Of a stretch of DNA of 64,000 bases, positions 1 to 12,746 are shown piece after piece. A program made the position numbers and the translations under genes. Below the pieces are notes generated by a model. The model searched no databases. It had not been told where the DNA came from and was given only the letters and a program-made list of their open reading frames with translations. Each line of letters begins with the position of its first letter. Position 1 is the first letter of the stretch. Source of the DNA: Kuschelorhynchus macadamiae (taxonomy: Eukaryota > Arthropoda > Insecta > Coleoptera > Curculionidae); the NCBI GenBank assembly GCA_030620095.1, contig JAUTXW010000537.1, positions 2,171,001 through 2,235,000 on the forward strand. The letters run 5' to 3'.

Positions 1-460
1 AAAATTTTAATCCAAGATGGCGGAACAAAATGGCGGCATAATAAAGTATTTAAAAATTCAGCCTAAAAACTAATAGTGATATAGAGAAAAACTAGTAAAC
101 CTGGAGTACTAATTCAAGATGGGGGAACAAAACGGCGGCCAAATAAACTATTTGTAATCGTGAAAAAAAATCTCCTCAGGTTTTACATATTTTTAGGTTT
201 TAGCATACCTAGATGCCAAAAAATATATTTCATCAATTCTGTCGGTCCGTCTGTCGATTTGTCTGTTGGTCTGTAAGTTCGGGACATAGCTTAAAAGCTA
301 CTCATCAGATTAACTTCCATTTTAGGCAAAAATTAAAAGTCATATGGGGATGACCTGGTAATATTTTCATAAAAATCCAATAAGCCGGAATAAAATGGTG
401 GACTAGTGAAACGTTAAAAAAAACTATTACTAAGAAACTAATTATCAAATTTGATCAACC
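1..460. repeat. Dispersed repeat, copy 1 (GGCGGAACAAAATGGCGG family)
   Basis: This non-coding segment contains two spaced blocks of the type AAGATGGCGGAACAAAATGG and a run of GTC-TGT repeats near 240-280. A related copy lies in reverse orientation at about 19,680-20,480. There the reverse complement shows the same order: AAGATGGCGGAACAAAAT, then TTTAGCGTTTCCAGAT, then the GTCTGTC run and GGCATAGC. No open frame of note is present. It is probably a MITE or an old non-autonomous element. The window starts inside it, so its left end is not visible. Confidence 0.6.
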
Positions 461-929
461 ACAGGTCTCAGTTAGTGGCTAATTAATACAAAATTACATC
501 TATTAATAAGTTATAAGTATAATCTATTACTAAGAAATAAACCCTTAAAATCCTTGGCAAACTTTAGATAAAGAAATAACTTTTGGCAACCATACACATA
601 TTACCAATAAAGCAAGGAAACTTTCTTGGTTTTATGTTATGTACATTGCTCAATTTTAATATGTTTTTAAAAATGTCTATTGTGCCATTGTTCATCCAAT
701 TTTCTGCATGTACTTTTTTATAGAAATAAGATCCATGCTTTAGAGCAGGTATGGGCAGCTTTGCTTAGCTGAGGGAGTAATTTCGGGTCTTAATCAGGTT
801 ACACGCCATAGGTAAGAAATAAGTAGGTAGTATTAAATAAAAAAGCGATAAAAATTCAAAATTTTTTTTATTTATTAATTATAATAGCATAATCAAACAT
901 ATAAAAAACAAATTAACAAAAACAGATAG
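461..929. other. No recognisable feature
   Basis: AT-rich sequence without a supported gene, between a dispersed repeat and the 3' side of a decayed hAT copy. Confidence 0.4.
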
Positions 930-1880
930 AAAAATCAAATGAAAATTAATGAGAGATTTAAGTTTGAAGCTGAGAAACAAGATGATCAATATTGGGGTCA
1001 ATATCACCAGTACATAGGCGCAAAGTGTTTTTTAAATTAAAATATGTAAGCCGAGTATGATGCTTCTTTTTATTAATTTTTATGATTTAAAATAGCTGCT
1101 CATATTACACATGCTAGCAAATGTACAAATTGTTTTTCATGCGAAAACTCTCAGCTGTGGATACTTTTCTTCAGAAAGGTATGTAATAAGTAAGTAAGTA
1201 GTTTCAGTTCTTCAGCATAGCGACTGTATTTCAATGTTTTCGTGACTGGATAATGTTAAACTTGTTTTACTTCTCATTTTAACACAAGTGATTTTTATTT
1301 TGAAAAGCTTTAAGATGACTGTACAGCTTGTTGATTTACCAATTGGTATTGTTTTTGAAGCTTAAAGTTCCAGTTGTTTAAGTGTTCTGTGATGTCTAGC
1401 AGGAACGCCAAGTCACAAAGTCATGTTGGATCACAAATTTGATGGTTCTAACTACCACATTCATAACTTTCTTCAGTCGAATGGACTTAGAGCACAAGTT
1501 TTGTTGGTGAATAATGCAATACAGAATTATTAAATCACATTCTTGCATCTGGGCACACTCCAAATAATTTACACTACTGTAAGTCATAATGCTCAAAAGT
1601 ACTTTGCACCTCGGTAAAAATATCTTTTAGTGTAGTCTATCTAGTAGTGGTCTCATGTAGTGGTCGTAAAGCCAGTAATGAAAACCAGCCAATTTATCAG
1701 TCAATGTTTTTTTGATATCACTAGCCATCATAACTATATGTTGAAAACAACAGTACGTCACGTAGGCTCACTTTTTCAAAATCTTTCTTCTTTTGTCGGA
1801 ACAAAAGTTCTGCAACAGCTACTAGGCACTTTTTAACAAACTCTTCCTCAGAAAATGATTTCGTTCCAAAATACCGAACT
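930..1880 (-). pseudogene. hAT-family transposase relic (GTF2IRD2/ZBED-like)
   Basis: On the minus strand a fragment reads CIIHQQNLCSKSIRLKKVM (about 1,450-1,530), which matches CIVHQQNLSAKSTNIDEVM of the better-preserved hAT copy at 48.6-50.7 kb. Further downstream on the minus strand, near 960-1,020, the frame reads TGDIDPNIDHLVSQLQ. This corresponds to KIKPNIDTLVKN at the C-terminal dimerisation region of that other copy. Frameshifts and stops separate the blocks, so this is a dead copy. The hAT family catalyses cut-and-paste transposition with an RNase H-like core. No terminal repeats could be assigned here. The family assignment is strong; the limits are approximate. Confidence 0.65.
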
Positions 1881-2329
1881 AACTATAAAACTAGTGTAGA
1901 ATTTGATACATTTTTAGAATTAATAGTAAAAATGCTTGAATGTTTTTATAAATAGAACCTGACTGGGTACATGGCTTACTGAGTTTCTATAACTGCATGG
2001 AGATGGAAAACTGGGATTTTGTAGGTGGCCCAGTGGTTGTTGTTAATACTAAATTTGATTGATTTTTGAACATCATATAGATTAATAAGGCTAACCCTGT
2101 TTTAATGCCCAAATGTCAGGTAAAATATTATAGGAAGTTATATTGTAGAAAAAGAACAGCCAAAAAATTGCCCATGATTAGTACATCAAAAACAGTCACA
2201 ATCCAAGTAGTGTCCTCATAAGGCAGCAACAACCTTTCCCTCGATCTGCTGGAATCAATGGTCTATTTATTTATTTAATCGTTGGTGTTAAGGAAAACTA
2301 ATAACTGACGGTTAATGCTCCAACCTTTC

Positions 2330-3024
2330 AACTACAGACCTGCATATATATTATCAGTATGTTTGTGGATTGCGAATGAAGCTGACTGAATTGTCCTACA
2401 GTTTGTATCAACAAACAATTACCATGTGATCATGCTAACAGAAACCAACTTATCAGATGACATCAATGATGCTGAATTGGGCATGGCAGAATACATCATA
2501 TTTCGAAGGGATCAATCAAGTGAGACCAGTGCAAAGAAATCTATGGGTGTGGTCCTAATTGCTATTCAGAAGTTCATTTTTTATAGACTTATCCATATCA
2601 CAGCACCGGTTGAGCAAATTTGTGTGAAGAGAGGTTCTGGAAATCATCAATGCATTCTGGGTTGTATATACCTGCCTCCAAATTCTCCATATAGGAACTA
2701 CCTCCTAGTAAGTGACACTATAGACTTTGTGTAGGATTCCTTTCCTGATGTGGAATTGTGCATGGCTGGTGACTTTAACCAGAGTTCAGTGGCCTTCCAC
2801 CGTGATAATGTTTATGTTCCTCCTCAAACTTACTCTAGATTTAATACTTCATTAGAAATACAATGTTTACAACTGTGACTTTCTACTTCGAATTGATATG
2901 CATCATCCACCTCTATGTTTTGATATTGTAACTGGAAACGAATTTTTTACTCCTAGTAAACAAGCTAATGAATTTAAATGAAATTTTATTATAAATCAGC
3001 AGACTATTCTTTAATCAATAATTA
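2330..3024 (+). pseudogene. LINE A apurinic-like endonuclease domain (decayed)
   Basis: Around 2,340-2,420 a disrupted frame resembles the N-terminus of LINE endonucleases. It is followed by an open stretch reading IMLTETNLSDDINDAELG (2,429 on) and a later GVVLIAI block. This is the usual order ETNL / GGVLIAV in the endonuclease-exonuclease-phosphatase fold of Jockey-clade elements. A stop at about 2,732 interrupts it. It then continues as ELCMAGDFNQ, the degenerate counterpart of the GDFN motif that positions a catalytic Asp. The domain nicks target DNA for target-primed reverse transcription. The frame ends where the insertion begins. Confidence 0.75.
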
Positions 3025-5236
3025 CACTGGCGGAGAAAAAAAAATTTTTTTGTTGTAACAAATCAGAATAGCATAATCTAATAGAATGGACCTATCCAAA
3101 TACGAAAATGACACATAGGAAGTTGTAGCACGTAGGGTTACGATACTTAATATCTATACAAAAAATTATTTCAGAAAATTCTTAACCCTGTTTATTGACT
3201 ATGTTTACAGTTTTCGCCTATTAAACATACCATACATCTAAGAGAAAAGCAAATGAGAAAAATAGTAACTTAAAACACTAATTAAACTTTATTTTTTCTG
3301 TTTATGAGGTGTCCTATCTTCTCTCTTCAAAAACCAGCAGTAGTCACCCATGGCTGGATCCCATCGTCATTGCTACCGAATTTCCATTGTTCTGATATCT
3401 TGGTGAAACCTTTCACCCTGCTCGTCACTAACAGCTTCCAAATTTTTAGGAAAAAATGACAGACGGGAATGTAGGAAGTGAATTTTTAATGACATTCTGG
3501 CACCAAGCGCTTTATAGGCATCTAAGAGTTCATTAACTAATTGTTCATAATTTTCATCCATATTGTTGCTTAAAAATCCTCTTACTACATTAATAAATGA
3601 ATTCCATGCTCTGAGTTCCTGCCTGGTAAGCTTTTCCCTAAAATTAACATCGTTCAGCAATTTTCTGATTTGTGGCCCAATAAAAATGCCTTCTTTTAAT
3701 TTGGCATCACTTAACTGGGGAAGGACTTGTCTTAGGTATTTAAATCCATCACCATCTTTATTCAAAGCCTTCAAAAAGTTTTTCATCAGCCCAAGTTTAA
3801 TGTGAAGAGGAGGCATTTTTGGAATCAACAAGAGGTATAAATTTAACATTTTGAGATCCCGGTTGAAATTCGCTTCTTTCTGGCCAAATTTTTGTTACAT
3901 AATGCTGATTTATTGCACGACTGTCCCATAAACAAAGAAAACAGCCATATTTAAGTCCCCACATATCTGCCATTTATACATATTGTAGTTTATTTTGTCC
4001 AAAATCGAGCGCATATTTTCATAATTTTCTTTCATAGCATCTGAATGGGCAACTGGTATAGAGGGTTTTAAATTTCCATTACTCAATAACAGCTTTTAAG
4101 CTATATTTATATGAGTCTATGAATAAGCGCCACTCACGGGGAGAATGTTCAATATCAAGTTCCTGCATTAAACTGTCTATATTAGTACACGCGCACAACG
4201 AATTTTCCATACTGTAGAATTCAGAAAACATAGCATTTCTTTTTCTGAAATTCGTAATTTTTGTTTCTTTGGCCAATAGGTTCCATTCCTTAAGTTGGGA
4301 ACCTATAAGTTCTGACTGTTGCTTGGATAACCCCAAATAACATACCAAATCATTTAATTCACTTTGAACAATCAAATGTGGCTCGTCGGAACTGGGACCT
4401 GTGGTAAAAGTGGGATCAGTGCACTGTTCTTCTGAGCTGCCTGATGATGCGTTATCTCCATTATTTCCCAAATCAATAGCTTGCCAATTTAAAGGTACAA
4501 TTGGCACTGGCAAATTTGCATTATGAGGAACAGGTCGTCCAAATTTACAAACTGCCATTGCAAATTTGGATATTCTATATTGTGCTTTTCCTTTTTGGAA
4601 TAACCTTCAGACTTTGTCAGGCAAAAATAACAATCGTCAGAATGATTGGTGGGTTCTCGCCATACCATTGGACCTGCAAAAGGCGTACTTTTTCTCTTTC
4701 CCTTCATCCACTGCACCAATGATACACTACAACTAACACTGCACACATGGGGAGCCCACCGCTTATCTTGATCCCCAATTAACACACCAAAATATTTAAA
4801 GTAGGCTTTTTTACATTTTCGGAAAATGGCCTGGCTTGTGATTTCACCAGAAATTCTCCACAAATATAACAAAATTTGTCAGGAGAAATTTTGCAACTTC
4901 GGCGCGTTTGACTCGACATTCTCGTCTTCACATACACATGCTTATCGATACACAGAGAACCACTCGATTTGAAACTCAACAGACGAGTGATGTTTAACGT
5001 TTATTTTATGTCTAATGTTGTAAACAACCCAGTCTAGGTAATTTTATGTTGTAAAATGGACCCATTTTAGCCGCCCCACAATAAAATTGTTTCCCTGCCA
5101 ATATAAAAGGTTCTAATTAGGCTATTAAAAAATAGTACGTATTAGGGCTTTCAGAATATTTTTTTATTATTGGGAGGGTATTTCCATTGTGAAAATAATG
5201 AGCTGGCCTGTTTTAGAAAAATCTTGTCAGCCAGTG
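3025..5236 (-). mobile_element. TIR-bounded insertion carrying an arthropod orphan TE-like gene
   Basis: The element begins CACTGGCGGA (3,025) and ends with the inverted match TCAGCCAGTG (to 5,236), identical at 9 of the first 10 terminal positions. It is flanked by TTA on the left and TTG on the right, compatible with a 3-bp target-site duplication with one mutation. The host LINE frame becomes continuous when 3,025-5,239 is removed, which independently fixes the boundaries. The CACT start and 3-bp duplication resemble the EnSpm/CACTA superfamily, but that placement is inference. The minus-strand gene inside fills most of the element. Confidence 0.65.
3299..4921 (-). pseudogene. Decayed member of a widespread arthropod orphan gene family with TE-like copy number
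   Basis: Read on the minus strand, the order is as follows. A cysteine-rich N-terminus (CYICGEF; HVCSVSC; CYFC) is followed by an acidic/serine linker. Then come SELNDLV-YLGLSKQQSEL, REWRLFIDSYKYSLKAV, KWQICGDL, GCFLCLWDSRA, MPPLHIKLGLMKNFLKAL, and finally SDEQGERFHQDI followed by DYCWFLKRE. I recognise this string of motifs from many uncharacterised arthropod and cnidarian proteins present in many copies per genome, but I know no established biochemical function. Decay is plain. There are frameshifts near 4,812 and 4,555 and a stop after KAVIE. About 14 codons are lost, with a shift, between ICGDL and GCFLC near 3,935. Two nonsense codons follow TMEIR near 3,370. Inside a TIR-bounded insertion, it is likely a transposase-type protein (inference). 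Confidence 0.7.
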
Positions 5237-5239
5237 TTG

Positions 5240-7000
5240 TTTATGTTTGTTCTCTTGGGATAGGGTATTTTGTTATATGGGTTTCGAAAACATGATAAAC
5301 ACTTTTTATGACATATTATACAATACTCTGAATATTTTTGTTCCAACTAAAAAAGTCTCCGGCAGGTCATTTCCGCCTTGGTTTACACGTGATCTTATTG
5401 CCCTAAACATTCAAAAAAAGATCGCTCACAAAAACTACAAATCCCAACTAACTATACCTTAAATTAACAATTATTTTCCAACCTCCGCTTACAAAATGTT
5501 GAATTTTCTCTTCAGAATGATGTAATGGAATTGGAATGTCTGGAATTTTATTAACTCTAAACGTAAATCAGGCCCAATGTTCTGTCTCTAGAAGGTGATG
5601 AAGTTGAAATGGGCCCCAAAGTAGTCAACCTTTTTGCTGACTATTTTAGCTCTGTTTATTCCTTAGTTAATATAAATGTCAATAGTTACTCCATTTCCAT
5701 CTCAGATATATACCTGGAATTGAATAGTTTAAATATTCATAAAGGACCAGATCATATACACCCCATTCTATTAAAAAACTGTTGCCAGACCTCTACAAAT
5801 TATATTTAATGAATCTCTGAAGTGTGGCATCTTTCCAAGTTTTTGGAAGTTCAGTTTTGTGGTTCCTATTCATAAGTTGGGTGACAAATCTGACATAAGG
5901 AATTACAGACCAATTAGCATTATAAATGTCATTCCCAAGATTTTTGAGAAAATTGTCACTAAGCATCTTACCTCTGTGATGTCCCCTGTGATTATCGATG
6001 AACAATTTGGCTTTTGCCCTAACAAAAGTACCGAACTAAATCTATTCACCTACACAAAAAACATTTTTGATACCCTGGAAAATGGTTCTGAAGTCCACTC
6101 GATTTATACAGATTTCACTAAAGCCTTTTATAGAGTTCCCCACAAAGTATTATTAAACAAACTTAAAACTTTGGGTATATCTGGATCTCTGCTTAACTGG
6201 ATTGGAAGTTACCTTTTTGACAGAGTGCAGACAGTCAAAGTTAATAACTTCTTATCTCACGAAATCATAGTTTCTTCTGGGGTCTCCCATAGTTTCCATA
6301 TAGGGCCATTGTTTGATCTGTATGTAAACAATGTCTCCTTATGCTTTAAATCATCTAAGTTTCTTCTTTTTGCTGATGACCTAAAAACTTTCTAAGACAG
6401 TCACAAATCAAAGTCACTGCATGTCTCTTCAAGAAGACCTTAACAGGTTTGTGAAATGGTGCTTTAAGAATGGCATGGAACTTAATACATCTAAATGTAA
6501 GTTAATGAAGTTCTCAAAATTGCATCATAAGATTGACTTTGACTATGTTGTCAATAGCAAAACCCTATCATCTACTGAGTCCATCAGGGACCTTAGTGTA
6601 ACATTGGATTCTGAGCTTTCATTCATTAATCACATTACTCACATCACCAACAAATACCTTATGATGCTGGGATTCATTAAAAAAACTCCAAGGAATTTTC
6701 CACAATTTTCTCTCTTAAATTACTTTATTGTAGCCTTGTTAGGTCCCACATAGAATATGCTTCTTCAGTTTGGAATCCAAGTTATGCTACCCACATTCAA
6801 AGGCTTGAACGAGTACAAAGAATGTTTCTTCATTACATCCATCAAAAGTTTTTCATTGACACCGAATTCCATTATAACAATCTCTGTAAATGGATTATTC
6901 TACAAACACTATCTTCAGGAAAAAGAAACCATTATCTACTTCTTCTCTTCAAGGCGACATGGATTGCCTTGAACTGGTCTCAATGGTGGATCTGCATGCC
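5240..7000 (+). pseudogene. LINE A reverse transcriptase (decayed)
   Basis: After the interrupted linker (FSWDRV, PPWFTRDL) the RT core is readable as FVVPIHKLGDKSDIRNYRPI, then EQFGF, HSIYTDFTKAF (motif A), SYLFDRVQTVKV, and FLLFADDLKTF (motif C, FADD intact; about 6,360-6,393). The usual SSGVPQGS/LGPLLF box is degraded to SSGVSHSFHIGPLFD. A stop and a frame change follow at about 6,393-6,421. The thumb/C-terminal region continues as LNTSKCKLMKFS and later blocks in shifting frames to about 7,000. The enzyme would copy its own RNA at the nicked target; this copy cannot. Confidence 0.85.
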
Positions 7001-7319
7001 CCTGTGAGAATGACACGTAGTCACCAAACATTCAATGTTAATTTTCACAGAATCAACTATGGCGCTCACTCTTTCATTCCACTATGATTGGCACAAGTTA
7101 ATAAATATAAACAGCTTAACTTTTTTTGGACCCAAAGACAATTTTTTTATAAAATTGTCTCATTTAATTAATTAAAAATTTTTTTTTATATTTTACAATA
7201 TCATTCATTTTATAATTTCAACTTCCTATTTTCCTTCCTACAAAATTGTTAGTATTACATTAAGAAATCTTGTAAATGGACATTGTCTGTCAATAAATAA
7301 ATAAATAAATCAAAGGACT

Positions 7320-8880
7320 AAATGCAATATTCAGTGAACTTTTTGCCTCTATCAACAATTTAGTTGGTGATCTGCTGGTTGCCACATGAAGTTCTATTCA
7401 ATTTCTGGGTGATCGGCAGGAATGTTCTATTCTTTGCATTTTCAAAAAACATTTTGAATGAGATAAAGACTAACCATATTGTCTTTTCCGTATGGGAAAT
7501 TCCGGATGGCTGCTAATTCAGCAGGGATGCTACTAAGTTTTGACCACTTGTCTGGATCTTACCAAGGCATTTGACTGTATTACATGGTATTCAGTTATAA
7601 AGTTTTAAGGTCTCAGACAAAATAGTCAATAAAAGTCGATTATAAAATGTTTATTCAATCTAGTCAAAATAGCAAATAGCATTCTAAAAACATTAAATCT
7701 TTTTGGTTCAGGAGGATCCCAATCTAGTTACTAACTTGTTTGCAGTTTTTTCAAAAAGTATTCAGAATCATTCTACAATTAATATTTGCACTCATCCCGC
7801 CATACCACTTTCATACCTTTTTCTGCTCTCTATAAACTTGGGTTATTTTCTGGATATTTGAAAAATTGCCTATATTACCTCGATTTTCAAGGGTGACGGG
7901 AGAGGGGATGTAGAAAACTATCGTCCATTATCTGGACTTGATTGTTTGGCTATCCGTTGTCGTTGATAATCTAGTGTTATCTTTGTATAACATCCTGCCT
8001 CAGTATCAACATGGTTTTTCCCAAATCGGTCATGCCAAACTAATCAATGTCTATTCAAACTACTACTACCATCAGTAGATTAGGGAGCTTAGATTGATTC
8101 AATTTACTTTAATTTTAGAAAAGCATGTGATAGAGTCGATCACAATATTCTTATTAGTAAATTGTTTTCCATTGGTGTAGCTGACCCCTTGTTATCCTGG
8201 ATTTCTAATTGCGTTTCTAAGCAAATTTAGATGGTCACTCTGTCAACGGAAATTTTAGTCTCCTCTGGTTTACCCCAAGGGTTACATCTGGGTCCAATCT
8301 TATTTTTAATTTTTATAAATGCCAAGCTATATATTTAAAATTTATCGATTTCATTTCTATAGAGAGGATCTAAGAATATTTAAAAAAGTGTCCAACATTA
8401 GTGACTCAACAACTACAGCTGGAAATTGACAAATTAACATAGTGGTGTAAATCAAATAATATGCAGTGAAATGCTTCAAAATGTAAGATCATAACATTTT
8501 CAAGGAAAAAGTCAGTCATATTACATTCCTACCTTATCTCAAATTCACCCATATCAAGAGCAAATTTAATCAGTAATCTTTGATTCTGAACTAAGATTCA
8601 TGAGCATATAAATTATGTACCGTTAATGTTTTAAAGGTCGTATATTATTCATTCGTGAGAAGTCACTTATGGTACTGCCTGTATCATCTCGACCCCATTT
8701 TACAAAACACGTGGCGGCAAACATGAACACATCCAGGCAAAATGATCTTTGGATATAAAATTCTTATTAATGAAATTGCCCTGACCTGCTTGAACTTATT
8801 AATTTTCATACATGATCATGGTACCCAGTTTTGCAATATGTTCTTAATAGGAGCCACACATACTGGGATGAACATCTATA
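7320..8880 (+). pseudogene. Second decayed LINE relic (LINE B), rearranged
   Basis: Scattered plus-strand RT blocks are visible: LDLTKAFDCI (about 7,553), AYITSIFKGDGRGDVENYRP (about 7,870), LPQYQHGFSQ (about 8,000), then FNFRKACDRVDHNILISKL (about 8,110) and SSGLPQGLHLGPILFLIFIN (about 8,265), which keeps the PQG-LGP box. A C-terminal YSFVRSHLWYCL block lies near 8,645. The first block precedes the ENYRP block, the reverse of the normal order. The stretch is therefore either two fragments or internally rearranged. Many stops; inactive. Confidence 0.7.
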
Positions 8881-9672
<792 letters not shown>

Positions 9673-9675
9673 GGT

Positions 9676-10446
<771 letters not shown>

Positions 10447-10689
10447 TCATGAATATGAGTATCAACATCGTTTTTCAAAAATTGGCATTGTGGTCTAAGG
10501 TAACACCCAAGAATTTAAAGACACATTGCATTTGGAATATCTCTCAGGCTATTTTATTTTTTAAATTTTGTTTATTTATGGGCACAAACCCACCCAATAT
10601 ATTCGACGACAGTATTAATAAAGTACTTAAAAACAATTTTAGCAGCTAAAATAGGTATGAATTAAATTTAGAAAGTAGTAAATTGTCTT

Positions 10690-11340
10690 TTTATCTTATT
10701 CTTAAATGAGGCAAAGGAAGAATTGAAAAAATCAATATCGATTCTATTACCATTGGCAACAATTCTAGACAATGGTGATACCGTACCCTAGTTACACCAG
10801 TAATATCTTACAGAAGCTAAATTTAGGTTTCTGGTTTCCTTTGATGGGACTCTAGAATCAATTAATGACATCAATTCTGGACAGTCAACAGTTGCAACTA
10901 TTTTATACAAACAATAAATATCAGCCATGATTTCTTCTACACTGTAAGGGTTCTAATCCAAAAGTGTTTCTTAAGTCACTAGATGAATACTCTGACAATG
11001 GTAATTAATTTATAAGCTAGGAACCTTAATTTAAGTACATTTTGTTCTCCCCACTCTCCTATACTATCTAGATCATGGCTAATGGTTATATTTATGGTTT
11101 TTGACTCATTCAGTGACAGCCTATTTGCTTTAAACTCCTCATTCAGCTGCTGCGCACCTCCGTTTACAGAGTTCAGCAGATCACCTGTATTTGCCAAAGT
11201 TGTCCGCAAACAACCACAGTCTTGCAGATGGAGGGGCATTCCTAATGTCGTTCATATAAATAAGAAATAGGAGGGACCTCAACATAGAATCCTGAGGCAC
11301 CCCTTGTACCAAGTCTGTATGCTCCGAAATCTAAAAAAAA
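10690..11340 (-). pseudogene. Minus-strand LINE reverse transcriptase fragment
   Basis: The minus strand reads LVQGVPQDSM, then LLFLIYMNDIRNAPPSARL, WLFADNFGKY (motif C, FADD changed to FADN) and NEEFKANRLSLNESKT. This is the standard order of motif B, motif C and the W-ANKL-LN-KT box of Jockey/I-type RTs. A one-base shift separates the FADN segment from the following segment (10,979-11,239 frame). The loss of the second catalytic Asp and the frameshift mean it is dead. Upstream RT sequence is not recognisable beyond 11,340. Confidence 0.75.
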
Positions 11341-12371
11341 ATCATAACAATTATTTATCAAGGTAGGAGGTGTATGAAGAAAGGGATAGCTTTTTAGTCA
11401 TCGAAATTATAAATTTGTTTTATTAATCTAATTGACTTAAAAACCCTAAGCCTTTTGAAAATACCTTTTGATGATATAAGCTAATAGTGATTTATAAGAA
11501 TTTTATTTTATTAAAACTGTCACAGTGTAAAATGGGTTATTCAGGAAACACAGTAGTCATCTTCATCAAAATTGTGTCCATTATTTGTGCATTCCTTTCC
11601 ACAACAGTTTTTAAATAGTGCTTTATATTTTCTTTTTAGTTGGTCTGGCCTAGTTTTGCTTAAAATTGGTTGTATATTTCCTTCAGCTATCTAATATAGT
11701 ATCAGAGCTTGGCAAATCAAGATTTTTTCAACAAAGCACTACAAATACACTCGGCATATATTGAATTTCACTGCATTTTGAATTGGAAGTAAACCAGCTA
11801 TGTGAAATTCTTTTTTGGCCAAAGCTATTTTCTTTATGTACTAGTTATAATGAATTGCATTTAATTTCTAGCAAATGTTTTTTGTGACATTCTCGTCTGA
11901 TCCAGAAGTGGAAGTTCATTTGCATAATATTTCAGAAGATTTACTCTTACAAAGCAATGCACTAGTGGTATCACATCCTGTTAATGTGGGAACAAATAAT
12001 TAAATTTTGCAAACATCTTTTCCTATTTATTATTTCAAGACTTGAATAGCACTTACTTTATCAGATTGTGTGGTTGATTGATCCTACACTATGGAATTGG
12101 CAGATGTTTTTGATTTGATGATCCATTGTACCAATACCAAATGCACATACTGGAGATTTTATTTCAAAATATCTGTTAAAAAATTCAAATATTGAATCAG
12201 TGTGGATTTGTTTAAAATCATTTGATTTAAGTCACTGATTTTAATCGCGATTTAAATCACTCGATTTTTTAAAAATAATCACTTATAACTAAAAAAAAAA
12301 CTGTTCATATTTACCAAGAACTCCCTCTTTCAGAAATCCACTTTGTAAGACAACACAGTTTATATATATGT
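11341..12371. other. Unassigned stretch with two small open frames
   Basis: No gene family recognised. On the minus strand a frame of about 45 codons ends at 11,541 with a Cys-rich tail (KNCCGKECTNNGHNFDEDD, then YCVS and stop). On the plus strand a 42-codon ATG frame (11,878-12,006) begins MFFVTFSSDPEVEVHLH. Both could be decayed exons of repeated genes. From 12,190 to 12,270 the sequence repeats a GATTTAAATC-type motif, like a MITE end. Confidence 0.35.
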
Positions 12372-12372
12372 A

Positions 12373-12718
12373 CAGGGTTTTTTTTTATATATTGCCACCC
12401 CCCTTATCTTTTTTATTTGACATTTTAGAAAAATGTGTCCCAAATAAAAGTTTAATGGTTTCAAATGAATTTTTATGAAAACATTTTTTTTCATATACAG
12501 GGTGTTACAGAAAGTCTGGGCGTGGTCCAAGTTTCTTATTTCAAATAGGTACCCCATTTTTTATTGAATTTTCGGATTCTCCTGAGAATTTTACACATTT
12601 TTTATAAGGGATATTCTATACTTAAATCTAAAGCCTAAAGAGATATTGTTATTTTTTGAAAACTATTATGTAAAACAGGTAAACATTTTTCTGGTCGTAA
12701 ACTGGTCATTGACGGTGA
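12373..12718 (+). repeat. Left inverted arm (outer 125 bp plus inner 221 bp)
   Basis: The arm begins CAGGGTTTTTTTT, contains ATTGCCACCCCCC, and reaches CATATA before the second CAGGG start at 12,498. It ends GGTCATTGACGGTGA at 12,718, about 28 bp before the transposase ATG. Its partner is 14,690-15,036 in inverse orientation. Confidence 0.9.
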
Positions 12719-12746
12719 TCTGTCGTTCTGTCAATTCATTGAAAAG

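Larger units (their letters stand above)
2330..7312 (+). mobile_element. Jockey-like non-LTR retrotransposon (LINE A), split by an insertion
   Basis: An endonuclease-domain remnant (2,330-3,024) and a reverse-transcriptase remnant (5,240-7,000) lie in the same orientation. A 2.2-kb DNA-transposon-like insertion at 3,025-5,236 separates them. If the insertion plus three bases is removed, the reading frame runs from YSLINNY straight into LCLFSWDRV, so the two halves are one element. The 3' end is marked by an AAATA/TAAA simple-repeat tail at 7,292-7,310, as is common in insect Jockey-type elements. Several frameshifts and stops show it is inactive. The 5' end is not defined and may be truncated. 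Confidence 0.85.
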
